49,738 nucleotides of DNA, taken from Polyangiaceae bacterium (GTDB lineage Bacteria > Myxococcota_A > Polyangia > Polyangiales > Polyangiaceae). Where the stretch lies: positions 1 through 49,738 of the forward strand of contig JALHPN010000037.1 in the NCBI GenBank assembly GCA_022842465.1, read 5' to 3'. Position 1 is the stretch's first letter, and every line of letters begins with the position of its first letter. Under the pieces are notes generated by a model, which was not told where the DNA came from, did not search any database, and was given only the letters and a program-made list of their open reading frames with translations. Positions 33,008 to 40,970 of the stretch are shown here, one piece after another. The position numbers and the translations under genes are program-made.

Positions 33008-34461
33008 ACGACCCCGCGGCGGGCCTGGGCGCCCCCGTCACTCCCTCGCGGTCCCCCGTCGGGCGTCTCCTCGTCCGTCCGTGGTTCGAGACGCTGCTCG
33101 GCGGGCTCATCCTCGTCTCGGCGGCGCTCACGGTCGTGCAGATCACGTCGCCGGTGCCCACGCCGCGCGTCGAGGTGGCGCTCGACGTCATCGCGACGCT
33201 CTTCGCCGTGGAGCTCGTCGTCCGGCTCCGCGCGGCCCCGTCGCGGAAGAGCTTCTTCCGCGAGTACTGGATCGACGTCCTCAGCGTCGTGCCCCCCCTC
33301 GCGGCGGGGTGGGTCGTCGCGCTGCCGCTCGAGCCGCGAGGGCCCCTCCCTGCGTGGCTGGCGAGCCTCGCGCTCCTCCGCATCGTGCGGCTCTTCCGCC
33401 TCCTCAAGATCGCGCGGCACCGGATGCTCCTCTTCCCGCGCGTCCTCCGGAAGGGCGCGCGCGAGGTGTTCTTCGCGTCGGGCCTCGTCCTCCTCGCCGT
33501 CGTCATCGCGAGCTCCGCGCTCGTCACCTTCGAGCGGGACGCGAACCCCGCGATGCGAACGTTCGGGCAGGCGTTCTGGTTCAGCCTCTACTCGGTCGTG
33601 GCGGCCGAGCCGATCCCGGCGCCGCCGCTCACGTTCGGCGGCCACGTGGTCGCCTTCTTCGTGATCATGACGGGCCTCTTCACCTTCGCGACGGTGATCG
33701 GAACGGTCACGGCGCTCGTCACGGAGCGGCTACGCTCGGGAGACCTCATCGTGGACTGGGAAGACCTTCGCGACCACCTCATCGTGTGCGGCTGGAGCCG
33801 CAAGGCGCAGATCATCATCCGCGAGTACGTCGCGGCGACGCCGGACGACGATCAGCCCGTCGTCGTCATCGCGGAGCTCGACGGCACGCCGCAGCTCGAC
33901 GCGGAGCTCGCGCGGCGGGTCCAGTTCCTCAACGACGACTTCACGAAGATCGAAGCGCTCGACAAGGCGGGCGTCCGCCGAGCGGCTCGCGCGATCATCC
34001 TGGCGGACACGGGACGGAACCGGAAGGAGCGCGACGCCGACGCCAGGACGATCCTCGCCGCGCTCACGATCGAGCGGTTGAATCCGGCGATCTACACCGC
34101 CGCGGAGATCCACAGGCGTGAGCACGGTCATCACCTCGAGATGGGGAAGGTGAACGACTACGTCGTCTCGGGCGAGCACAGCGCCTTCCTCCTCGCGCAG
34201 TCGGCGATCACGCGCGGCGTGATGAGCGTCTTCTCCGAGCTCCTGACCCAGGAGCACGGCAACCGGTTCTTCCGCTGTCACGTCCCGAAGGCGTTCGAAG
34301 GAAAGTCCTTCGTCGAGCTCATGGTCCACGTGAAGAAGGAGCACGACGCGCTCCTCGTCGCGGTGAACCGCGGGAAGGACGTCGTCCTCAACCCGACAGG
34401 CTACGTCTTCGAGGGCGGTGAGGACGTCGTCCTCATCACGTCGAAGCCCGTGAAGCTCTGA
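33004..34461 (+). CDS. Voltage-gated-like ion channel with TrkA/RCK domains and non-canonical pore
   Basis: A 485-residue protein. Membrane part about 28-245: S1-S3, then an S4-like helix with Arg/Lys every third residue (LLRIVRLFRLLKIARHR, 124-140), S5 about 155-175, a pore helix FGQAFWFSLYS and S6 about 212-240. The potassium filter normally reads T-V-G-Y-G-D; here it is SVVAAEPIPAPP at about 197-208, so potassium selectivity cannot be assumed. The cytoplasmic part begins LIVCGWSRKAQ, a degraded nucleotide-binding fold of the TrkA-N type, and ends with a TrkA-C-like domain (about 410-485). It overlaps the peptidase gene by 4 bp. Confidence 0.85.
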   Translation: MNDPAAGLGAPVTPSRSPVGRLLVRPWFETLLGGLILVSAALTVVQITSPVPTPRVEVALDVIATLFAVELVVRLRAAPSRKSFFREYWIDVLSVVPPLAAGWVVALPLEPRGPLPAWLASLALLRIVRLFRLLKIARHRMLLFPRVLRKGAREVFFASGLVLLAVVIASSALVTFERDANPAMRTFGQAFWFSLYSVVAAEPIPAPPLTFGGHVVAFFVIMTGLFTFATVIGTVTALVTERLRSGDLIVDWEDLRDHLIVCGWSRKAQIIIREYVAATPDDDQPVVVIAELDGTPQLDAELARRVQFLNDDFTKIEALDKAGVRRAARAIILADTGRNRKERDADARTILAALTIERLNPAIYTAAEIHRREHGHHLEMGKVNDYVVSGEHSAFLLAQSAITRGVMSVFSELLTQEHGNRFFRCHVPKAFEGKSFVELMVHVKKEHDALLVAVNRGKDVVLNPTGYVFEGGEDVVLITSKPVKL

Positions 34462-34482
34462 CGCGTGCTCGTGCGGCGTCAG
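34458..34482. terminator. Hairpin spanning both stops of the convergent channel and regulator genes
   Basis: CTGACGC (34458-34464) and GCGTCAG (34476-34482) are perfect inverted arms around an 11-base loop. Each arm contains the stop codon of one of the two genes. TCTTGCTG follows on the plus strand. A bidirectional terminator is likely. Confidence 0.45.
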
Positions 34483-35150
34483 TCTTGCTGATCGGCGTAC
34501 GTCATGACGAGATACATGAGGCACTCGCGATCCCCGGCGTTCACGTAGGCGTGCGGCACGTCGGCTTCGAACACGATCGCGTCGCCCTTCTCGAGCTCGT
34601 GCGTCTCGCGGTGACCTTCACGCTCGACCTCGACGCGGAGCGCCCCCTCCGTGACGGTCAGGTTCTCGACGGTGCCCGGCGCGTGCGCGTCGGCGACCTC
34701 CTCGGCCCCCGCGGAGAGCCGGAGCTCGTAGAACTCGGCGCGACGAGGACCGTCGAACGGGAACAGCGCGCGTGAGCTGAAGGAGCCATTCTGGCTCGTC
34801 AGCACCTTCGACTGCGCGTGGCGGAGGACGGCCGTACCGCCGGCCTCGCGCGCCTGGATGAGCGTCGCGAACGTCACGTCGAGGGCGCGCGCGATCTTCC
34901 AGAGGACGTTGATCGTGGGCGCGCTCTGTCCGAGCTCGATCTGGCCGAGCATGGCGCGGCTGACGCCCGAGCGCGTCGCCAGCTTCTCGAGGGAGAGCCC
35001 TCGTCGCATCCGGAGCCGCCGCAGGTTCTGCCCGACGACGGGCGCGAGATCCTGCGCGTCGTCCCCCTTCGCCGGGTACGCCCAGGCGGCCTCGGGCGGG
35101 CTGGCCGGCGTCGCCGCCTCCGAGGGCGTGCTCTCGCGGACGGATTTCAC
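34479..35150 (-). CDS. XRE-family transcriptional regulator with C-terminal cupin
   Basis: A 223-residue regulator: variable N-terminus 1-35, helix-turn-helix about 39-98 (NLRRLRMRRGLSLEKLATRS, GVSRAMLGQIELGQSAPT) and a cupin domain about 138-218 with likely metal or ligand residues His156, Glu162 and His200. XRE-cupin proteins bind DNA as dimers and sense small molecules through the cupin; many act on amino-acid or polyamine genes. The GTG at 35150 follows GAGGGATCC. It lies 7 bp after a 56-residue gene with which it shares a promoter carrying a direct repeat, so autoregulation is the simplest reading. Confidence 0.9.
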   Translation of the reverse strand: MKSVRESTPSEAATPASPPEAAWAYPAKGDDAQDLAPVVGQNLRRLRMRRGLSLEKLATRSGVSRAMLGQIELGQSAPTINVLWKIARALDVTFATLIQAREAGGTAVLRHAQSKVLTSQNGSFSSRALFPFDGPRRAEFYELRLSAGAEEVADAHAPGTVENLTVTEGALRVEVEREGHRETHELEKGDAIVFEADVPHAYVNAGDRECLMYLVMTYADQQD

Positions 35151-35157
35151 GGATCCC

Positions 35158-35328
35158 TCAGGCCATCCTCGGCGACCAGACGGGCACCCAGCAGACCCAG
35201 ACCGGGACCATCACGGGCGCCGCGATCGGCGCCTCTGCGGGCGCCGGAGGCTCCCTCTTCTCGTGCCTGCGCTGACGGAACGAATCGAGGTCGACGACGT
35301 TCGCGGCGGCGGTCGTGCTCTTGCCCAT
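35158..35328 (-). CDS. Small protein of 56 residues, co-transcribed with the XRE-cupin regulator
   Basis: A short frame with ATG at 35328, a strong ribosome-binding site (GGAGGG, a few bases upstream) and a stop 7 bp before the regulator's GTG. The protein starts MGKSTTAAANVVDLDSFRQR, continues basic and charged to about residue 25, then Pro/Ala-rich, and ends with a Val/Trp-rich segment (VPVWVCWVPVW). The VVDLDSFRQRR pattern resembles small conserved proteins I have seen in this bacterial group, but I cannot name a family. Its position, spacing and promoter support it as a real gene. Its role is unknown; interaction with the regulator is a guess. Confidence 0.65.
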   Translation of the reverse strand: MGKSTTAAANVVDLDSFRQRRHEKREPPAPAEAPIAAPVMVPVWVCWVPVWSPRMA

Positions 35329-35345
35329 CTACCCTCCTCCGACTC

Positions 35346-35404
35346 GAGCAGTATCCGTTTTAGCGGAGGCTCTGTCAAGGTGGAGGAGGATCCGTTTTTG
35401 CGGA
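35346..35404. promoter_or_regulatory. Promoter with 22-bp direct repeat upstream of the small gene and XRE regulator
   Basis: On the minus strand TTGACA (35373-35378) and GATACT (35350-35355) are spaced 17 bp, a good sigma70-type promoter for the small gene at 35328. Two copies of GAG.AG.ATCCGTTTT.GCGGA occur at 35346-35367 and 35383-35404 with 19 of 22 bases identical. Each holds a CCG-N6-CGG dyad. One copy lies across the -10 and spacer, the other upstream of the -35, an arrangement expected for repression by the XRE protein. Confidence 0.65.
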
Positions 35405-35428
35405 CGAGCGCGGCCGAGGCGGAGCGGC

Positions 35429-36025
35429 TCAGTTCTCCATGCACTTCACCCACGCCGGCTTCGTCTTCGCGGCCATGGCGCAGGTGAACTGGTTCTTCGT
35501 GATCCCCTCGTTCTTCTCGTTGCAGGGGTTCTTCGGGTCGGGCTTCCGGTTCCGCTGCTTCTGCTCCTGGATCATTTTCGCCATCCCGCCGTCGCCGAGG
35601 ATGGGGCGGAGCTGCGCGGCCTGCGCGTTGATCTCCACCTCGACGCCGCGGTCCAGCGCGCGCTCGCACTCCTGCTTCGAGGCCCGCGGCGAGTCGTCCT
35701 TCTTCTTCTCGTCCTTGCCGTCCTTGCCGTCCTTGCCGTCCTTCGGCTCCGGCGCGCTCGCGCCTCCGCCCGCGGTGGGGCCTCCGCCTCCGCCGGGCGC
35801 GCCCGCGCCGGGCATGAGCCCCGCGAGCATCGCCGACGGGTCGCCGCCGCCCTTCGCGTTCTTCTCCTGCATCGGCGGGAGGCTCGGCGAGGTCTCGAGG
35901 CCGGAGTTCACGGCGACCGTCTCGGTCTGGGCGGGTTGCTTCGGCGGCGGGCTGCTGCACGCGGCGACCGTGAGACCGAGGGCGACGAGGGCGGGCGCGA
36001 GGGCGCGACGGCGGGGGCGTTCCAC
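35429..36025 (-). CDS. Lipoprotein with Lys/Asp/Gly repeats and Cys-containing C-terminus
   Basis: About 198 residues with lipobox VAAC close after an Arg-rich start (GTG at 36025; an earlier GTG at 36046 is possible). The mature part has a Pro/Gly-rich linker, a repeated KDGKDGKDGKD stretch, then a C-terminal region of about 80 residues with four Cys (KQECERAL, NPCNEKN, FTCAMAAKTKPAWVKC) that may form two disulfides. The C-x-x-A...W-x-x-C ending is common in myxobacterial secreted proteins of unknown role. I cannot assign a function. It is followed downstream by the promoter of the small gene. Confidence 0.7.
   Translation of the reverse strand: MERPRRRALAPALVALGLTVAACSSPPPKQPAQTETVAVNSGLETSPSLPPMQEKNAKGGGDPSAMLAGLMPGAGAPGGGGGPTAGGGASAPEPKDGKDGKDGKDEKKKDDSPRASKQECERALDRGVEVEINAQAAQLRPILGDGGMAKMIQEQKQRNRKPDPKNPCNEKNEGITKNQFTCAMAAKTKPAWVKCMEN
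35711..35743. repeat. 9-bp tandem repeat in the lipoprotein gene
   Basis: GTCCTTGCC occurs three times in a row and a fourth partial time, encoding the KDG repeats. Copy changes keep the frame. Confidence 0.85.
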
Positions 36026-36075
36026 GAACGTCAGCGTAGCCCACACGCGCCCGCCGTCCCAGGCGCTCCCTCCGC

Positions 36076-36915
36076 TCACGACGCGACGCGCTCTTCGCCG
36101 ATCGTCACGAGGTGCGGCTCCGGCTCGCGATCGATGCGGAGCAGCGTCCCCTCGTCGACCTCGCGCCACGGCTCGTCGGTGATCCGCTCCGACGCGACGA
36201 AGACGGCGCGGCGCCGGTGCGTCCAGCGCGTCACGAGCGTCGTCGCATCCGTCACCTGTCGCGTCGCGCGCACGGGATCCTCCGGCCCGCGCTCGAGCAC
36301 GAAGAGCGGCCGCTTGTAGCGGTGCGCGAAGCACGTGTGTCCGTCCGAGAGGAGGAAGTTGAAGGCGCCGATGTCCTTTCCGCGGAGCTCGGCCGCGGTG
36401 CTCGCGACGAGCTGCGACGCTTCGCGCCTCGACGCTTCGTCGCCGAGGTGCGTGAGGCCCGCGCGGTCGAGCCGCGAGAGCAGGTGGGCGAAGAGGACCT
36501 CGCTGTCGGTGTCCCCCGTGATCTGCTCGAGCCGCTCGGGCGCCGTCGCCTCCCGGAGGGCCTTGCAGCAGGGGATCGTCCCGTTGTGCGCGAAGACCCA
36601 GCCGTCACGCGCGAACGGATGCGTGTTCTCGATCCTCGTCGACCCCACCGTCTTCTGCCGGATGTGCGCGACGAGGACGTGACCGCGGCTCCGCCCCGCG
36701 AGCGCGTGGAAGCTCGGATCCGCCGCCGCTCGTTCGGTGCCCTTGTGGAGGTGCCATCGCGCCCCGTGCGTGTGGTGCGCGGTCTTGTCGTGGATCGCGA
36801 TCCCCCATCCGTCGGGATGCTGGTGCGAGAGGCTGGCGAGGCTTCGTGGAGCGTCCCGGAGGACGAGCGCGAACTCCGTGGACTCCGACGCGACGATCCC
36901 GAGCAGACGGCACAT
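36076..36915 (-). CDS. Class II glutamine amidotransferase (YafJ-like)
   Basis: A 279-residue protein starting MCRLLGIVA; Cys2 becomes the N-terminal nucleophile after Met removal, which fixes the start at 36915. Further class II signatures are the HQHPDGWGI segment, HIRQKTVGS and the FAHNGTI motif. These enzymes hydrolyse glutamine and pass the ammonia on. YafJ/EgtC-like stand-alone forms act on small gamma-glutamyl compounds. The acceptor is unknown and no partner synthase is adjacent. Confidence 0.9.
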   Translation of the reverse strand: MCRLLGIVASESTEFALVLRDAPRSLASLSHQHPDGWGIAIHDKTAHHTHGARWHLHKGTERAAADPSFHALAGRSRGHVLVAHIRQKTVGSTRIENTHPFARDGWVFAHNGTIPCCKALREATAPERLEQITGDTDSEVLFAHLLSRLDRAGLTHLGDEASRREASQLVASTAAELRGKDIGAFNFLLSDGHTCFAHRYKRPLFVLERGPEDPVRATRQVTDATTLVTRWTHRRRAVFVASERITDEPWREVDEGTLLRIDREPEPHLVTIGEERVAS

Positions 36916-36982
36916 GGGGAGCGGGCTCCTCGGCCCACCCTCCAGCATACGCCCGTCTCGGGAGAGGCCCCAGCTTCCGCGC

Positions 36983-37894
36983 TCATTTCCTGAAGGGGAC
37001 CGCCACCACGCGCGTCTCCCGTATCGCACCGAGTACGCGGATCGCGGCGTCGAGCGCCTTCGCGGTCGGCTCGAACTGCCACTGGATCTGCGCGATGCGC
37101 CGCTCGGGGGCGACCTCCAGGGTCGGCACGTCGAACCGGGCGAGGGCGAGGAGCGCGTTCCGCACCGCCGGCGTCAAGAGCCGCACCACCGCGTGCTGGG
37201 TGCCTTCGACGAGGAAGAGGCCGTCGAAGGACGGATCGCCGACCTCCTGCTCGTGCCGCAGCCCGACGGCCTTGCCGAAGGCGGCGAGCAGCGACTCGGG
37301 GCGGATGGAGAGCGCGGGCGCCGCACGGGCCACGCTCGTGACGAGCCACATCGTGACCTCGCCGATCTGCCCGCTCTGCGGCGACGCCGTGATCCGCAAG
37401 CTGAACGGCACGCCCGCGTCCGTGAAGCGCGCGAGGCAGGACGTCCGGCTCGCCCAAAAGATGTCCGCCTCACGGTCCCGGTCGCGAACGCACGAGATGG
37501 ACGCGCGGGTGAAGGCGTGCGCCTCCTCGTCCTCCACCCAGCCGAACGAGGCCCAGCGGCTCTCGGGGGGCGGCGGATCGGGGGCCGTGGCGGGGACCCT
37601 CAGCCAGGCCTCCTCCAGCATCGGCAGACGCTCGACGAGCTGCTTCAGGGCGTCGTGGTACGCGGTCAGGTCGCCCTCCGCACGCGCGAGGTCCTCGAAG
37701 GCGTCGTTCGCCGCGCGCGCCCTGCCGACCCGCGCTGCCCGGAGCCGCTCGAGTCGCTCGCGGACCTCGCGGTCGAGGCTCGCCCAGAACGCGTCGGTGA
37801 GCTCCGCCTCGGTCTCGCGGACGCGAGCCTCGAGCTCGTCGAGCCGGGAGCGTAGGCCGAGGTGCGCATCCCGGTAGAGGTTGCTCGCGGGCAT
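36983..37894 (-). CDS. Hypothetical protein with N-terminal coiled coil
   Basis: A 303-residue cytoplasmic protein. Residues about 10-110 are strongly helical and charged (RSRLDELEARVRETEAEL), probably a coiled coil. The rest is a mixed domain with GDPSFDGLFLVEGTQHAV, a segment I associate with unnamed myxobacterial proteins in which it recurs as a G-D-x-x-F-D core. No catalytic motif or signal peptide is seen. The ATG at 37894 was chosen because residues upstream of it look like read-through from the rhodanese region. Function unknown. Confidence 0.7.
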   Translation of the reverse strand: MPASNLYRDAHLGLRSRLDELEARVRETEAELTDAFWASLDREVRERLERLRAARVGRARAANDAFEDLARAEGDLTAYHDALKQLVERLPMLEEAWLRVPATAPDPPPPESRWASFGWVEDEEAHAFTRASISCVRDRDREADIFWASRTSCLARFTDAGVPFSLRITASPQSGQIGEVTMWLVTSVARAAPALSIRPESLLAAFGKAVGLRHEQEVGDPSFDGLFLVEGTQHAVVRLLTPAVRNALLALARFDVPTLEVAPERRIAQIQWQFEPTAKALDAAIRVLGAIRETRVVAVPFRK

Positions 37895-37938
37895 GCCCTT
37901 CGAGTGTCCCAGCCGATCGGCGCTCGTGCAAGGCGCGG

Positions 37939-38325
37939 TCACTCCGTCGGAAAGCTCTTCCCCTTCCACTCCCGCCAGCCGCCGGCCATGGAGGACACGT
38001 GGGTGTAGCCCATGCGGGCGAGGCTCTCCGCAGAGAGCGCTGATCGGAAGCCGCCGCCGCAGTAGAGGACGATCTCGGCGCCCGTGTCGGGCACCAACGT
38101 CTCGATGTCGCGCTCGAGGATGCCGCGGCCGAGGTGCTTCGCGCCTTCGATGTGGCCCGCGGCGAACTCGCTCTCTTCGCGCACGTCGATGAGCTCGAAG
38201 CGGTCTTTGCCCGCCTTGCGCGCCTCGAGCCTCTGCGCGACGTCGTCGGTGGTGACCTCCTTCACGCGTGCTTTGGCCTCGTCACACAGCTTCTCGAACC
38301 GAGGGGAGTGAGCCATGCGCGCCAT
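37939..38325 (-). CDS. Rhodanese-domain protein
   Basis: A single rhodanese domain of 128 residues. The typical ELIDVREESEFAAGHIEGAKH segment leads to the active-site loop YCGGGFRS with the catalytic Cys, then a HVSSMAGGWREW ending. Such proteins carry persulfide sulfur on the loop Cys. A six-residue loop is the sulfur-transfer type. An internal ATG at 38316 is an equally possible start, since neither has a clear ribosome-binding site. Partner unknown. Confidence 0.92.
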   Translation of the reverse strand: MARMAHSPRFEKLCDEAKARVKEVTTDDVAQRLEARKAGKDRFELIDVREESEFAAGHIEGAKHLGRGILERDIETLVPDTGAEIVLYCGGGFRSALSAESLARMGYTHVSSMAGGWREWKGKSFPTE

Positions 38326-38372
38326 CGTACGCGTCGTTGCGGCGCGCGGGGGGCCGAGCTAATCGGGGAATC

Positions 38373-39776
38373 ATGCCGCTCCCCGAGCCCGTCCAGAGGC
38401 GCATCGACCGCGAGCTCCCGGCCGACTTCCTCTCCGTCGAGCCGTCGGACCTCGCGGAGTACGGGCGCGACTGGACGAAGGTGTACGCGCCCGCGCCCAG
38501 CGCGATCGCTTTTCCCCGGTCGACGCGCGAAGTGTCGCAGCTGCTCGCGATCTGCAACGAGGCGCGCGTCGGCGTCGTCCCTTCGGGGGGCCGGACGGGG
38601 CTCGCCGGCGGCGCGGTCGCTCCGAACGGGGAGGTCGTCCTCTCGCTCGCCCGCATGCGTCGGCTGGACCCCGTCGATCGCCTCGGCGGAACGGTCCGCG
38701 TCCAGGCCGGCGCCGTCACCGAGGTCGTGCACCAGCACTGCGAGCCCCTCGGCCTCACCTGGCCGGTCGACTTCGCCTCGAAGGGATCCTCCACGGTCGG
38801 CGGCAACATCGCGACCAACGCGGGCGGCGTGAAGGTGATTCGCTACGGCCTCACGCGACAGTGGGTCCTCGGCCTCGAGGTCGTGCTCGCCTCCGGCGAG
38901 GTGCTGGAGATCGGCGGCGCGCTCGAGAAGAACAACACCGGGCTCGATCTCCGGCAGCTCTTCATCGGCTCGGAGGGCACGCTCGGCGTCGTCACGGAGG
39001 CGACGCTGAAGCTGACGCGCATCGCGACGGGCACCTCCGTGATGCTGCTCGGGGTCGCGGACGTCCCGGGCGTCCTCGCCCTCTTCCGCGAAGCGAGGAC
39101 GGGCCCCTTCGCCCTCGAGGCCTACGAGTTCTTCTCGCAGGCGTGCCTCGATCGCGTGACGCGCCATCGAGGCCTCCGCCCGCCGTTCGGCACGGCCTGC
39201 CCCTACTACGTCCTCCTCGAGGTGCAGGCCGAGGGCGGCGACGCACTCGCGACGCTCGAGCCCTGGGTCGCGAACGTGTTCGCGTCGGGCCTCGCGCTGG
39301 ACGGCACGCTGGCCCAGCACGGCGGCGAGGCGCGCGCGCTCTGGGAGCTCCGGGAGGGGATAAGCGAGAGCCTGAGCGCCACGGGCCTCCCCCACAAGAA
39401 CGACGTCGCGCTCCCGATCGCGAGCCTGGACGCCTTCTGCGCCGAGCTCGGCAGCGTGTTCGCGAAGCGCTATCCGGACTGGGAGATCTGCCTCTTCGGA
39501 CACGTCGGCGACGGCAACCTCCACATCAACGTGATGAAGCCGGAGGCGATGGACCGCGCCGCCTTCTTCGCCGAGACGAAGGCGGCCGACCGCGACATGT
39601 TCGAGCTCGTGCAGCGCCACCGCGGGAGCATCTCCGCCGAGCACGGGATCGGCCTCCTCAAGAAGGCCTTCCTCGGCTTCTCCCGGAGCGAGGGCGAGCT
39701 CGGCGTCATGCGCGCAGTGAAGCGCGCGCTCGATCCGAACGGCATCCTCAATCCGGGGAAGGTCCTCGACGCGTGA
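38373..39776 (+). CDS. FAD-linked oxidase (GlcD / D-lactate dehydrogenase type)
   Basis: A 467-residue flavoenzyme of the VAO family. FAD-binding motifs are PSGGRTGLAGGAV, GNIATNAGGVKV and SEGTLGVVTEATLKL. The C-terminal FAD-oxidase domain carries HVGDGNLHINV and AEHGIGLLKK, the blocks that bind the 2-hydroxyacid and catalytic metal in this group. It would oxidise a D-2-hydroxyacid such as D-lactate, glycolate or 2-hydroxyglutarate. Substrate is undecided. It ends in GTGA shared with the following lipoprotein gene. SerA encoded nearby can make 2-hydroxyglutarate as a side product, so D-2-hydroxyglutarate is one candidate substrate (inference). Confidence 0.92.
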   Translation: MPLPEPVQRRIDRELPADFLSVEPSDLAEYGRDWTKVYAPAPSAIAFPRSTREVSQLLAICNEARVGVVPSGGRTGLAGGAVAPNGEVVLSLARMRRLDPVDRLGGTVRVQAGAVTEVVHQHCEPLGLTWPVDFASKGSSTVGGNIATNAGGVKVIRYGLTRQWVLGLEVVLASGEVLEIGGALEKNNTGLDLRQLFIGSEGTLGVVTEATLKLTRIATGTSVMLLGVADVPGVLALFREARTGPFALEAYEFFSQACLDRVTRHRGLRPPFGTACPYYVLLEVQAEGGDALATLEPWVANVFASGLALDGTLAQHGGEARALWELREGISESLSATGLPHKNDVALPIASLDAFCAELGSVFAKRYPDWEICLFGHVGDGNLHINVMKPEAMDRAAFFAETKAADRDMFELVQRHRGSISAEHGIGLLKKAFLGFSRSEGELGVMRAVKRALDPNGILNPGKVLDA

Positions 39777-40954
39777 CGCGGCGAGCGCTCTGGCTCGCGC
39801 TCGTGCTCGGAGGCGTCGCCTCCGTGGCCGTCGGGCCGGGGTGTGCGGAGGAGGAGACGAGGTTCCCCGTCGCGATCGCGAAGGCGTCGCGGCACGCCTC
39901 GCTCCGCGACGGGCTCGTCGAGAGCTCGCGCGCCTTCGCGTTCGTGGAGGACGGGGGGCGAGGGGAGTGGACGGGGGACCTCGGCGACGCGCCGGCGTTC
40001 GGGCTCGCGGCGCTGGGACGCCGAGCCGACCTCGATCCGGCGGAGGCAAGGCGTCGCGCGGCGGCGGCGCTTCGCGCGAAGGAGCTCGTCGCCGAGGACC
40101 CGCTCGCGGGCCCGCCCGACGCCGCCTTCGAGCGGCTGATGTCGGCGCTCGGTCTGCTCGCCTTCGGGGGGGCGGACGCGGAGGCCGCGGCGCCGTACCT
40201 CGATCGCGTCGACGGGCTGCTCCGGGACGCGGGCGACGACGTCGAGCGCTTCGCCGATCGGCTCCCGGCGATCGCGGTGTACGGCTCGACCGTGCCGGCG
40301 GCGCTCGTGGCGATCGCGCAGGTGGAGGCCTCGCTCGTCCTCGGGGAGCCGCGCGCCGAGGAGCGCCGCACGCGCGCGGTCCGCCTCGAGCGCGCGCTCG
40401 TGTCCCGGTCGTTCGGAGATCTCGTCGACCCCGGCTCGACGCGGTCGTCGCGCGCGTTCGCGCGTCGCCCGGGCGAGCTGTCTCTGACCCTCCTGCCGAA
40501 CGCGATCATGATGCTCCTCGACGCGCGGCTCTTTCGCGCGACGCGAGACGAGACCTACCTCCTCCGCGCCCGCGCGCTCTTCGCGGCGGCGCAGCCGCTC
40601 CTCCTGCCCGCTCCAGCCGCGGTGACGGGCGGCGTACGATACGCCGAGCCGGAGGCGGCCGAGAGGGGCCTCGGCGCCACCCGGGACGTGTCGACGCTCG
40701 CCGGGCAGAGCGCGCTCGCGCTCGCGCTCCTCGCCGTGTTCGAGGTCACGGGCGACGGGCGCTACGTCGACGAGGCGGACCGCATCCTCGACGCCATCGC
40801 GGGCATGCGCGACGGGGAGCGCCTCGCGCACCACGTGGCCGACGGCCGCCTGGCGGACGACGCGGGCGCGGAGCCTGCGTCCTGCGCAGGATGCATGTTC
40901 CACGCTCTCCTCGCCACCGGCGTGCGCCGCACGCTCGCCGGCGAGCCCTTCTGA
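39773..40954 (+). CDS. Lipoprotein with helical-repeat (alpha-toroid-like) domain
   Basis: A 393-residue lipoprotein starting at GTG 39773 overlapping the oxidase stop. The signal region ends near VGPGC (Cys about 24; the lipobox is atypical). The mature protein is almost entirely helical with regularly spaced Ala/Leu/Arg helices (for example ETYLLRARALFAAAQPLL, SALALALLAVFEVTGDGRYV). The last resembles the helix pairs of six-hairpin glycosidase-like or YyaL C-terminal folds. The tail has a CAGCMF motif. I cannot name a function. Translational coupling to the FAD-linked oxidase is the main clue. Confidence 0.75.
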   Translation: MTRRALWLALVLGGVASVAVGPGCAEEETRFPVAIAKASRHASLRDGLVESSRAFAFVEDGGRGEWTGDLGDAPAFGLAALGRRADLDPAEARRRAAAALRAKELVAEDPLAGPPDAAFERLMSALGLLAFGGADAEAAAPYLDRVDGLLRDAGDDVERFADRLPAIAVYGSTVPAALVAIAQVEASLVLGEPRAEERRTRAVRLERALVSRSFGDLVDPGSTRSSRAFARRPGELSLTLLPNAIMMLLDARLFRATRDETYLLRARALFAAAQPLLLPAPAAVTGGVRYAEPEAAERGLGATRDVSTLAGQSALALALLAVFEVTGDGRYVDEADRILDAIAGMRDGERLAHHVADGRLADDAGAEPASCAGCMFHALLATGVRRTLAGEPF

Positions 40955-40970
40955 GCCTCCCGCGTCTCCG

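Noticed and set aside
35165..35275. A plus-strand stretch reading like a glycine-zipper peptide (TGTITGAAIGASAGAGG)
   Set aside because: It has no start codon and lies opposite the small minus-strand gene, which has a ribosome-binding site and promoter and explains the sequence better.
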